64,000 nt of DNA from Syntrophales bacterium (GTDB lineage: Bacteria > Desulfobacterota > Syntrophia > Syntrophales > PHBD01), in NCBI GenBank assembly GCA_035363115.1, contig DAOSEM010000007.1, forward strand, positions 134,611 through 198,610, in the 5' to 3' direction. This document shows, piece by piece, positions 32,489-39,996 of the stretch. Position numbers and translations under genes: made by a program. Below the pieces are notes generated by a model. The model ran no database searches, was not told where the DNA came from, and was given only the letters and a program-made list of their open reading frames with translations. The first letter of the stretch is position 1; each line of letters starts with the position of its first letter.

Positions 32489-33178
32489 ATGGGAGAAGAT
32501 CGAAGGCTTGCCGAGTTCCGATGGGAATACTTAAAGAGAAGCGAAAAGTATGAATCTTTTTGCAAGAGAAGCAGTAAAGAACGGCCGACGAGCCTTGCCG
32601 ATCTTGCTCTATATAGGAACTGGCAGCGCTTCGGAGACATATACAATCGGCGATTTGATGAATGGTGGGAAGAAGAAAGACAGAGAAATAGAAAGGTGAG
32701 CGATCTCTGTGAAGACCTCGAAGAACAATATTCGATCTATGCTTACTATGCCGTGTTAGGGCAGGAAACAATAAATGGAAATGTCGAATCTCTTGACGAT
32801 TCATTGGGGGCGTATTTCAGGAATCAAGAGGAAGATGGTTATCTGTATCTAAAAATAAGTCTGGACCGTAAGCCCTCGATGAGATCAATAGTCGAGATTA
32901 TCAACAGAAAAATAGAAAAGCGTACCGAGCACAGTTTGATCAAAAAGAAACAACTTGGAAATATTCGAGATGAATATCAGGCATATCTCGATGTTTATGA
33001 TCGAAGGAAAGAGAAAATGAAATGGAGAGATATCATCGAAGATATCGGCACCGCAGCAGATAAGAGTGCAGAATTTGAAATGACGAAGAGGAAATACCAA
33101 AGATACCACGCAAAGGCGATTGAGCTTATAGAATCGGCGGAAATGGGTATATTCCCCAAAAGGGGATGGCAGATTTGA
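32489..33178 (+). CDS. Hypothetical charged helical element protein
   Basis: From the ATG at 32489 the protein has 229 residues. It is rich in Arg, Glu, Lys, Tyr and Trp (FRWEYLKRSEKYESF, NRRFDEWWEEERQRNRK). The N-terminal WEYLKRSEKYESFCK block resembles short regulator-like domains of phage and island proteins, and the C-terminal half is coiled coil. No catalytic motif is evident. Confidence 0.6.
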   Translation: MGEDRRLAEFRWEYLKRSEKYESFCKRSSKERPTSLADLALYRNWQRFGDIYNRRFDEWWEEERQRNRKVSDLCEDLEEQYSIYAYYAVLGQETINGNVESLDDSLGAYFRNQEEDGYLYLKISLDRKPSMRSIVEIINRKIEKRTEHSLIKKKQLGNIRDEYQAYLDVYDRRKEKMKWRDIIEDIGTAADKSAEFEMTKRKYQRYHAKAIELIESAEMGIFPKRGWQI

Positions 33179-33312
33179 TGCACTAAAAAGACTTTAATTC
33201 TGACATCTTCAATCACTCCAAAACACATGGTACTGTGTGCACGCTATTGAAGCCAATAAATAAGCGTGCGTACAGAATCCTAACCTGAAATAACGCTATC
33301 GGGACAACTGGG

Positions 33313-33357
33313 GCGGCTTTCTTATTGGCAGCATTGCTGATGGAAGCCGCTTTTTTA
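33313..33357 (+). terminator. Intrinsic terminator within the element
   Basis: GCGGCTT (33313-33319) pairs with AAGCCGC ending at 33350, followed by seven T. It separates the upstream small genes from the primase operon, so the latter probably has its own promoter or depends on read-through. Confidence 0.75.
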
Positions 33358-33384
33358 TTTGGCGATTGAATGGAGGAAATGGAA

Positions 33385-33615
33385 ATGGAACGGCAAAAGA
33401 TCCCCATCCTTGACATCCACACAGCAGCATTTCTCGACATGCGCGGTTATGCACCGTGCCTCACCAAACAGGGAACGCGGGTTGTCTTCGACTTCCCGAA
33501 CTCCCAATCTGTCCTAAGAGCAATCAGTATCTACAATGAAAATCCAGAGGTTCCCCTTCTGGACTACGTTTCCCGCTTGCGGAAACTAAGGGCTCGGATG
33601 CTTGCAGCCCGCTAG
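33385..33615 (+). CDS. Small DUF5659-like protein
   Basis: The ATG at 33385 is 8 bases after GGAGG; in-frame ATGs at 33370 and 33379 are too close to that site. The 76-residue product has DIHTAAFLDMRGYAPCLTKQGTRVVFDF, the strand-helix pattern of DUF5659-type proteins found beside phage primases. The role is unknown. Confidence 0.65.
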   Translation: MERQKIPILDIHTAAFLDMRGYAPCLTKQGTRVVFDFPNSQSVLRAISIYNENPEVPLLDYVSRLRKLRARMLAAR

Positions 33616-33638
33616 CAGGATACGGATGGAAACGGCAA

Positions 33639-33854
33639 ATGAAAAAAAGCACACCAGACCCATTACAGACCACACGCAGGAAGATCATTCTGAAACGGCA
33701 GGCCGTCAAGCTCATCAATGATGAGATCCGCGCCCTACGTTTCCGGCAGTCTCTCCTGCAAATGAAGGCTATCCTTGAAGGTCAGATGACGGCAGAACCC
33801 GATACGATCCTTTCCCGCAAGCTGGATTGTCTCGTCTATCTGTTGGAGGCGTAG
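33639..33854 (+). CDS. Small basic helical protein upstream of the primase
   Basis: This 71-residue protein (KSTPDPLQTTRRKIILKRQA start, long helix after) ends 3 bases before the primase start, so it is co-translated with it. It is basic in its N-terminal half and could bind nucleic acid. No family recognised. Confidence 0.6.
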   Translation: MKKSTPDPLQTTRRKIILKRQAVKLINDEIRALRFRQSLLQMKAILEGQMTAEPDTILSRKLDCLVYLLEA

Positions 33855-33857
33855 CGG

Positions 33858-35645
33858 ATGGATCAAAACATCATCAGGACTCACTTCAAGGGACAGTACG
33901 AGACCTTCTACAGCAAGTACCTGCCCCAGGCCCGGAAGATCGGCGGGGATGAATGGCAGGCCCTCTGCCCGTTCCACGACGACAAGGTGCCGTCCCTGAA
34001 TTTCAACGCCATGACGGGCGGGTATTTCTGTCACGGCTGCGGGAAAAAGGGCGGGATCGTCCATTTCTACGCGAAGCTAAACAACCTGGACACGCAACGG
34101 GACTTCCCGAAGGTCCTCAAGGGCATTGCCAAGGATTTCGGCATCCCTGTTGATGACAGCGGCCCCCGGTTCGTCAAGGCTTACGACTACACGGACGCAC
34201 AAGGAAAGCTGCTCTTCCAAGTCTGCCGGTATGATCCCAAGACGTTCAAGCAGCGCCGAATGAACGGGACGGGCAAATGGATTTACAATCTGGAAGGGGT
34301 GCAGCGGGTCCTCTACCGTCTGCCGGAAGTGCTGAAGGCGTCCGAGGTTGTCATTGTGGAAGGTGAGAAGGACGCCGACACCGTGGCGGCTCTTGGCTTT
34401 TGCGGCACCACGTCCCCGATGGGAGCGAAGAAGTGGCGACCTGAATACGGCGACAGCTTGCAGGGGAAGAATGTTGTCTTGATCCCCGACAATGACCAGG
34501 AGGGCCGGGAACACGGGGCGCAAGTTGCATCCTACTTGAACGGGATCGCCGCTTCCCTGAAATGGTTAGACCTGTCAGATGTTCCGAGCAAGGGAGACGT
34601 TTCGGATTGGGTCAAGAGGTTCGGGAGTAAGGAAGAGGCTGCGGAACGCCTGTCTGTCATGATCGAAGCAGCACCGCCCTATTCCCCACCGAAGGTTTTC
34701 ACCATCGAAGACGCCGTCATGGATTCGACGGGATTCTGTGGAATCAGCCTTCCGGAAAAGCGGTCTTTCCTGCATCCGTTGATTACCGAGAATCAAATCA
34801 TTCTCGTTTCCGGCTGGCGGGGAACCGGGAAGACATGGGCGGGCTTGAGCATGGCCGATGCAATCACGAAGCGGTCCGCCTTCGGCCCCTGGAAGGTCCG
34901 GGAAGCTGTCCCCTGCCTGTACTTGGACGGGGAAATGGCAGCCCAGGACGTTCGGAAGCGTTTAGCCTTGCTTTGCCCTGCTGATGGAAGGGAACAACCC
35001 CTCTACATCTATTCGGATGCCTACGCGAACACCTTGGGACTTCCCCGGGCGAACCTCCTAAACGAGTCGTGGCGATCCACCATGAAGAGAATTCTTGTCA
35101 CCCGGCACGTCCGGTTTTTCGTCGTGGACAACATTGCATCCCTGGCCGGTGGCATAGACGAGAATTCAAAAAAGGATTGGGACCCCATCAACGCCTGGTT
35201 GATAGACCTCCGCTTCGCCGGGATCACCACCATGCTCCTGCACCACGTCGGCAAGGAAGGGAGCCAGCGGGGAACATCGAGCAGGGAAGACAACATTGAC
35301 CTGTCCATCATCCTGAAGCACCCGCAGAACTACCAGCCGGAGAACGGCGCTGACTTCATCATGTCCTTCAGCAAGACCCGCGTGTCCCACGAGGATCTTT
35401 CGTTGATTCAGGAGACCCGCTTCACCCTCAAGCAGGACGAACACGGCGGGCTTGTCTGGTCATGGGCGAGTGTGAAGGCTGCTGTCAAAGAGGAAACCAT
35501 CCGGATGCTGGACCAGGGCCTTTCGTACCAGGATATCGCGGAGGCTCTGGACATATCGAAGGGGCGCATATCGCAAATCAAAAGGGATGCCGTGGAGGCG
35601 GGCATTTTGGACAAGCAGGGGAAGATCATCAAGGGGGGTTTTTAG
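33858..35645 (+). CDS. Phage/satellite-type primase-helicase (CHC2 zinc finger, Toprim, RecA-like ATPase)
   Basis: The 595 residues comprise an N-terminal CHC2-type zinc finger (C37, H40, C58, C61), a Toprim domain (VVIVEGEKDADTVAALG and LIPDNDQEG), a RepA/AAA-25-like ATPase with Walker A SGWRGTGKTW and Walker B FFVVDNIASL, and a C-terminal helix-turn-helix (LSYQDIAEALDISKGRISQIKRDAV). This architecture matches replication proteins of satellites, plasmids and phages that prime and unwind at their own origin. The HTH is well placed to bind the repeat array that begins 2 bases after the stop. Confidence 0.92.
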   Translation: MDQNIIRTHFKGQYETFYSKYLPQARKIGGDEWQALCPFHDDKVPSLNFNAMTGGYFCHGCGKKGGIVHFYAKLNNLDTQRDFPKVLKGIAKDFGIPVDDSGPRFVKAYDYTDAQGKLLFQVCRYDPKTFKQRRMNGTGKWIYNLEGVQRVLYRLPEVLKASEVVIVEGEKDADTVAALGFCGTTSPMGAKKWRPEYGDSLQGKNVVLIPDNDQEGREHGAQVASYLNGIAASLKWLDLSDVPSKGDVSDWVKRFGSKEEAAERLSVMIEAAPPYSPPKVFTIEDAVMDSTGFCGISLPEKRSFLHPLITENQIILVSGWRGTGKTWAGLSMADAITKRSAFGPWKVREAVPCLYLDGEMAAQDVRKRLALLCPADGREQPLYIYSDAYANTLGLPRANLLNESWRSTMKRILVTRHVRFFVVDNIASLAGGIDENSKKDWDPINAWLIDLRFAGITTMLLHHVGKEGSQRGTSSREDNIDLSIILKHPQNYQPENGADFIMSFSKTRVSHEDLSLIQETRFTLKQDEHGGLVWSWASVKAAVKEETIRMLDQGLSYQDIAEALDISKGRISQIKRDAVEAGILDKQGKIIKGGF

Positions 35646-35646
35646 G

Positions 35647-35813
35647 CGTTTAGCAGCTAAACGGAGGCGCTAAACGTTTAGGCTAAACAAAGAGCTAAAC
35701 GGAGCTAAACGAAACGGCAGAACATACACATAATCAACATGATAGCCGTTTAGTTAAATAGGGCTTCGCCCGTTTAGTTTAGAAGGGGGGGTTACCCCCC
35801 TAAACACTAAACG
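35647..35813. repeat. Iteron-like repeat cluster, probable replication origin of the element
   Basis: Twelve copies of CTAAAC or its complement GTTTAG lie within 167 bases. + strand CTAAAC copies start at 35657, 35670, 35683, 35695, 35705, 35800 and 35807; GTTTAG copies occupy 35648-35653, 35676-35681, 35748-35753, 35772-35777 and 35777-35782. Two form dyads: CGTTTAG-CAG-CTAAACG (35647-35663) and the overlapping CTAAACGTTTAG (35670-35681). A G/C hairpin (GGGGGG-GTTA-CCCCCC) lies at 35785-35800 and an AT-rich stretch at 35711-35760. A repeat array next to a primase-helicase gene is the usual form of an element origin. Confidence 0.8.
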
Positions 35814-35875
35814 GCAAAACTAAAAAGACGCCCGGCAGGGCGGAAGAGAAACAACCGATAGGAGGGATTAAAACC

Positions 35876-36970
35876 ATGGCAAGCAAGCTGGCTGATCTTC
35901 GGGCGATAGCAGACGAAAGCGGGTTCATCACCTCGCCGAAGTGGACCGAGTTCATCGGGACACTGAGCGCGGATGACCGGGAGTCGCTGCGTTCGGAGAT
36001 TTTCGGAGATCCGGACACGACCTTTTACAATGCCGACAACGACCCGTTCGGGATCTACGGGGGCGCGAAGGACTTGATGACAGGCAGCAAGACGGCCCTT
36101 GGATATACAGGTTTGGGGGATGATTACCGGGCCGGTGCCGCCTATTCGTCACCGTTTGCCCCACAGTCGGAGTACGAGCGAAATTGGAGCGTTTATCAGA
36201 ACTACATGGCCGGTCGGGACGAGTCGGTATGGGACAACCCGTTTTCGGCCTTTTATGCTCTCGGCAACCCCATCGGTACGCTGGCGAAGGAATCGGGAGT
36301 GTCTTCGGGTGTCCAGAACGCTTTGGACATTGCCTACAACATCGGTTCGCTCGGCGGCGGGTTGGCGACGGAGGGGCTGTCGAAGGCCACTTCTTCCGAG
36401 GGTGACTTGATAGAGAACATCGGCAAGGGGATTGACGAGGCCCTGGACCCCCTGGAAGTCGATTACTACATCCGCGAGGCGGGGAAGCACGTCCCGGAGT
36501 CTGTTCGTTCTTACGTGAAGCCAGCCGCCACGGCCATCGGTTCGATATGGGGTCCGATAGGGGCGTCTGCCGGGTACGGCGTCGGCAGCAAGATTGCGGG
36601 TGAGGACTATTCAAAAGGGCTTGCGGGTTCTGCCCTGGCATATGCGGGTGCAGCCGGGGGACTTGGCGGCAAGGCCTTGAAGTATGCCGGAAACCTGGCC
36701 CTGCCTGAACTTCTCGACACCTCCGACGATAACAACACGCTTTCCGCGCTGTCCATGTACCTGCGGAGAATCCGGGGCGGGTCCGGCACGGCTGATACGG
36801 AAACAGGGGGTTCCCTGTCCGGGGTCGCTTGGGGTGATTCGGAGGTTCCCACTACAGGCACCAGTTTTACAAGCGATTCCCTTGGCAGGCAGGACGTTCC
36901 CGGGGGCGGAAGTTTCTATGACGACGTGCTCGAAGAACTGAAGAGGCGAAAGAAAAGCCGGGAGATTTAG
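35876..36970 (+). CDS. Gly/Ala-rich virion-like protein of unknown function
   Basis: The 364 residues have an acidic N-terminal half rich in aromatic residues (DPFGIYGGAKDLMTGSKTAL, SVYQNYMAGRDESVWDNPF) and a Gly/Ala-rich central part (SIWGPIGASAGYGVGSKIAG, LAYAGAAGGLGGKALKYAG) like those of phage ejection or tail-associated proteins. The tail is low-complexity Gly/Ser/Thr and ends in a basic helix. No known domain is recognised. A good GGAGGG site precedes the ATG. A satellite protein packaged into helper virions would fit; this is inference. Confidence 0.65.
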   Translation: MASKLADLRAIADESGFITSPKWTEFIGTLSADDRESLRSEIFGDPDTTFYNADNDPFGIYGGAKDLMTGSKTALGYTGLGDDYRAGAAYSSPFAPQSEYERNWSVYQNYMAGRDESVWDNPFSAFYALGNPIGTLAKESGVSSGVQNALDIAYNIGSLGGGLATEGLSKATSSEGDLIENIGKGIDEALDPLEVDYYIREAGKHVPESVRSYVKPAATAIGSIWGPIGASAGYGVGSKIAGEDYSKGLAGSALAYAGAAGGLGGKALKYAGNLALPELLDTSDDNNTLSALSMYLRRIRGGSGTADTETGGSLSGVAWGDSEVPTTGTSFTSDSLGRQDVPGGGSFYDDVLEELKRRKKSREI

Positions 36971-37028
36971 GGCAATTCAGGACGCTTAAGGCGTGTTCAA
37001 GCAATTCATGCATGTGAGGAGTGAATCC

Positions 37029-37568
37029 ATGGCGACCAACAAGAAGAAATTCACCAACGAGGAACTGATGGCCCTTATTGACAAGGGCGTCGAGCAGAAA
37101 GACGCGGCCCGCATCCTGGGAGCATCCCCTTCAGCCGTATGTCAGCGGATGGCGAAGATCAGAGCACAGCAGCCCCCGGAGTCTTTCGACAAGCTCACGG
37201 ATAAGCAACAGCGGTTCGTTCTTGCCCGATGCGAAGGCAAGAGTCAGACGGAATCGGCAATGCAGGCTTACGATTGCTCTGACCGGGAATCCGCGAAGGC
37301 GATAGGACACCGGCTTTCCAAGGAACCCGACGTAGCTGTGGCAATGGCCGATTTGATGGCGCAGGAAGGCATCCCGCGACGGAGAAGGGTCCAGAAGCTC
37401 AAAGACATGATCGAGTGCAAGGACCTGTCAATTGTCGGCAAGGGGCTTGATATGGGGTTCAAGCTGGCCGGGGATTATGCGCCCGTGCAGGTGGAAGTTG
37501 ATGTGGACGCACAGCTCCGGGCGCTGGCCGCGATGCTGGACGCTACGCCGAGACCGGTCAGCAATTAA
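37029..37568 (+). CDS. Small terminase subunit-like protein (TerS)
   Basis: The ATG at 37029 (GAGGAGTG upstream) gives 179 residues. An N-terminal helix-turn-helix (MALIDKGVEQKDAARILGAS) is followed by the terminase-small-subunit pattern LTDKQQRFVLARCEGKSQTES ... AKAIGHRLSKEPDVAVAMADL, and a C-terminal region that could oligomerise. TerS selects the DNA for packaging. No large subunit is present, so the element would have to use one from a helper phage, as Gram-positive PICIs do to redirect packaging. A P27/Nu1-like regulator without packaging function is the alternative. Confidence 0.75.
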   Translation: MATNKKKFTNEELMALIDKGVEQKDAARILGASPSAVCQRMAKIRAQQPPESFDKLTDKQQRFVLARCEGKSQTESAMQAYDCSDRESAKAIGHRLSKEPDVAVAMADLMAQEGIPRRRRVQKLKDMIECKDLSIVGKGLDMGFKLAGDYAPVQVEVDVDAQLRALAAMLDATPRPVSN

Positions 37569-37578
37569 GGCGGTGAAA

Positions 37579-38091
37579 ATGGATTCGTACAGAAAGGGGA
37601 GAGATAGGATTTCTCACCGATGCCCAGACCCCCTCCCCCCGGGGTCACAAGAAAGGGTGCAGCTACGAATGACACCAGGGCAAGCGATCAGACGGTACTG
37701 TGTTCATTGCTGCGGAGGACAAAACGCGAGGGTCACCGGATGCGACGGCGACAAGTCAGCAAGCGGGGACGGTTTCCAACCGTGTGGGTTCGATTCCCAC
37801 CGACTTGGAAAAGGTCGTCCGTCGGTCCGGTTGATCCGCCTCTTCTGCCTTGCTTGCCAAGGCGGGAAGGCAGCGTTTGTACGGGACTGCATTTCCCCCG
37901 CCTGTATCCTCTATCCTTTCCGCATGGGGAAGAACCCGAATTTCACAAGAGCGGGAAGAAGCGCGGCAGAGATGGACGCGATCCGACCGAAACGAGGGGG
38001 GCTTATCAGGGGAAATGGCGTCTATTTTCAACGATCCCTGCCGGGGACGATAGAAGACCCGCACCCGGGGGAGATAATCGCTGGCACATGA
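37579..38091 (+). CDS. Protein with two cysteine-rich zinc-binding repeats
   Basis: From the ATG at 37579 the protein has 170 residues. Two copies of a CxxC-GG...C...C..(F/H)R(L/M)GK(G/N)P module are visible: CVHCCGGQNARVTGCDGD ... CGFDSHRLGKGRP, and CLACQGGKAAFVRDCISPAC ... FRMGKNP. The module is frequent in phage-encoded proteins and probably binds zinc. Its stop overlaps the next start (ATGA). A sequence resembling a tRNA T arm lies in the first repeat (about 37790). Confidence 0.7.
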   Translation: MDSYRKGRDRISHRCPDPLPPGSQERVQLRMTPGQAIRRYCVHCCGGQNARVTGCDGDKSASGDGFQPCGFDSHRLGKGRPSVRLIRLFCLACQGGKAAFVRDCISPACILYPFRMGKNPNFTRAGRSAAEMDAIRPKRGGLIRGNGVYFQRSLPGTIEDPHPGEIIAGT

Positions 38092-38225
38092 TAAGAACAA
38101 CAAGCCGGAGCATCAGGAAACGGACAGACGCAAGGGGGGAAGATTTGTTGATGCTGCTGAATGAGGAACACAAACCCATCTGCCGGGCCAGCCGGGGATG
38201 GACGGGAATGGAGAATGATCCATGA
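38088..38225 (+). CDS. Very small protein in the int operon
   Basis: A 45-codon gene overlaps its neighbours by ATGA at both ends, strong evidence of translation by coupling. The product is basic at the start (MIRTTSRSIRKRTDARGED) and acidic in the middle (LLMLLNEEHK). No family is recognised. Confidence 0.55.
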   Translation: MIRTTSRSIRKRTDARGEDLLMLLNEEHKPICRASRGWTGMENDP

Positions 38226-38572
38226 ACAGTCCGTCCATGAAGGAAGGTCACGGGAGCGATCAGGGCCGGGGATTGTCCTTGCAGATACCACCGGAGTTGA
38301 TCACGGCGATAGGGGAGCATGTCATTGAACGGTTGATGCCCCTCATGGATTCACGGGGGAAGACCGAAGAAGACGTGATCTTCGATGTTCCGGGATTGTC
38401 TGGATACCTGAAGGTTGACGAGTCCTGGGTTTATGATGCCGTCAAGCTTCAGAAGATCCCCTTCTACAAGGTCGGCAAGTATCTTCGGTTCCGGAAGGCG
38501 ACCGTTGACACCTGGCTTGAGAGGCAATCTATCAGGCCGTTACCGCCTGGCGGACGAAGGGGTGCAAGGTGA
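38222..38572 (+). CDS. AlpA/excisionase-like helix-turn-helix protein
   Basis: This 116-residue protein has a MerR-like HTH of the excisionase/AlpA type in its C-terminal half: DVPGLSGYLKVDESWVYDAV and IPFYKVGKYLRFRKATVDTW. Such proteins bind beside attachment sites to direct excision, or activate int as AlpA does. The N-terminal ~50 residues include a helical segment (IPPELITAIGEHVIERLMPL). The start overlaps the preceding gene (ATGA). Position close to int supports a directionality role. Confidence 0.85.
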   Translation: MNSPSMKEGHGSDQGRGLSLQIPPELITAIGEHVIERLMPLMDSRGKTEEDVIFDVPGLSGYLKVDESWVYDAVKLQKIPFYKVGKYLRFRKATVDTWLERQSIRPLPPGGRRGAR

Positions 38573-38671
38573 ACAACGGATTGCGTGTCCGCTGGTATGG
38601 GGTAAAACGTCAATGAAAACAGACATGCCCCGATGCCTGTGAAGTAAAATGTGAAGTTCATAAAATAGCCC

Positions 38672-38699
38672 TTGACATGTCCATAATTCTGTCTATAAT
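38672..38699 (+). promoter_or_regulatory. Consensus sigma-70 promoter of the phd-int unit
   Basis: TTGACA (38672-38677), a 16-base spacer and TATAAT (38694-38699) match both hexamers exactly. The near-direct repeat GTCcATAATtcT / GTCtATAATggT overlaps the -10 region and could be an operator. It lies 27 bases upstream of the Phd-like gene. Confidence 0.8.
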
Positions 38700-38726
38700 G
38701 GTGCCCACATCATACAAGGGGGCCAC

Positions 38727-38939
38727 ATGAGATTCATGACCGTTACAGAGTTGAAGCAGAGGGCAACGCAGATTGTATCGGAGATTGAGGCGACCAGGGA
38801 ACCCGTCGTTGTAACCAAGAACGGGAAGCCGGTTGTGCTGATGCGATTCGTTGCGGACGAGGACTTCCAGTTGAAGGAAGACGTCAAGGGAAAGGAGAAG
38901 GGCCATGGCAAAGACCAAGGGCATTTACCGAAGAGGTAA
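38727..38939 (+). CDS. Phd/YefM-type antitoxin-like protein without a toxin partner
   Basis: The 70 residues begin MRFMTVTELKQRATQIVSEI and continue EPVVVTKNGKPVVLMRF, the Phd/YefM DNA-binding fold. The C-terminal toxin-binding part is short and basic (KGKEKGHGKDQGHLPKR). The integrase starts 35 bases before its stop, in another frame. No Doc, YoeB or VapC-like gene is adjacent, so it may repress the int promoter rather than act as an antitoxin. Confidence 0.85.
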   Translation: MRFMTVTELKQRATQIVSEIEATREPVVVTKNGKPVVLMRFVADEDFQLKEDVKGKEKGHGKDQGHLPKR

Positions 38940-39972
38940 GACTTACTGGATTTCTTATGCCGGGCTAGACGGCAGGATAGTCCGGGAATCCGCCCGCTCC
39001 GACAAATTCAAGGTGGCGGAGGCGTTGTTAACCGAACGGCGGAAGTCTGTCCGGGATGGCAAATTGCCGGAAGTCAAAAGGATCGGGAATCACAGCTTCG
39101 GAGAACTGACAGAGGAATATCTTAAATGGGCAGAGAGACAGCGGGGTTACAGGCAGAAGCGGCTTGTGGTCAATCAGCTAAAAGACAGGTTCGGTCAGTA
39201 TCCCTTGCGGCGAATCGACACCCGGACCCTTGAAGGCTACCAATCGGAGAGGCTTCAGGAAGGAAAGAAACCGGCGACAATTAACAGGCACATTGCGACC
39301 CTGAAACACATGATCCACAAGGCCGTCGATTGGGACATGGTGGAAGAAGAAACGTTGAAGCGTGTCCGGAAGGCCAAGCTGCTGGAAGAGAACAACCGAC
39401 GGTTGCGTTTCCTTTCCCATGAGGAAGGTCAGGCCCTTGTGAATGCCTGTGACAACCACCTCAAACCCGTTGTCATCATGGCCCTGAATACCGGAGCCAG
39501 GAAAGAAGAAATCCTTGGGCTGAAGTGGGACAACGTTGACTTGAAGCATGGGTTCATCCTGTTGGACCAGACAAAGAACGGGGAGCGGCGGGAAGTTCCG
39601 ATCAATCAGACCCTGCGGGATACGTTGGGGCGGATCGTCCGGCGTGTTGATGTTCCTTACGTTTTCTATGATGCGAAGACCGGGAAGCGTTACAGCAACC
39701 TTCGGCGGTCCTTTGAGTCGGCTTGCAAACGGGTCAAGATCAGGGACTTCCGGTTCCACGACTTACGGCATTCCTTCGCGTCACAGCTTGTCATGGCCGG
39801 TGTGGATATCACGACGGTGAAGGAACTGTTGGGACACAAGACTCTTACCATGACCCTCCGCTATGCCCACCTTGCCCCATCTCACAAAGTGAAGGCCGTC
39901 GAGATTCTTGACCGGCCCCTCACGTCAACTTCACAAAAACTGCACAAAAAAGAAGGGGTCGCAAATGGCTAG
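38905..39972 (+). CDS. Tyrosine recombinase (integrase)
   Basis: The 355 residues have an N-terminal arm-binding/SAM-like region and a catalytic domain with R199 (NTGARKEE), H285 and R288 (HDLRHS), H311 (LLGHKT) and nucleophile Y320 (RYAH), the complete RHRHY set. It is a phage-type integrase that would recombine at the tRNA-Lys 3' end; its stop lies 25 bases from the right attachment site. It overlaps the Phd-like gene, so the two are co-expressed from the promoter at 38672. Confidence 0.95.
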   Translation: MAKTKGIYRRGKTYWISYAGLDGRIVRESARSDKFKVAEALLTERRKSVRDGKLPEVKRIGNHSFGELTEEYLKWAERQRGYRQKRLVVNQLKDRFGQYPLRRIDTRTLEGYQSERLQEGKKPATINRHIATLKHMIHKAVDWDMVEEETLKRVRKAKLLEENNRRLRFLSHEEGQALVNACDNHLKPVVIMALNTGARKEEILGLKWDNVDLKHGFILLDQTKNGERREVPINQTLRDTLGRIVRRVDVPYVFYDAKTGKRYSNLRRSFESACKRVKIRDFRFHDLRHSFASQLVMAGVDITTVKELLGHKTLTMTLRYAHLAPSHKVKAVEILDRPLTSTSQKLHKKEGVANG

Positions 39973-39996
39973 CATCTGCAACCCCTCGATATTACT

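Noticed and set aside
37740..37820. A tRNA gene inside the cysteine-repeat protein gene
   Set aside because: T-arm and a possible anticodon loop are seen, but D arm and a 7-bp acceptor stem are lacking and the protein repeat explains the sequence; kept only as a low-interest finding.
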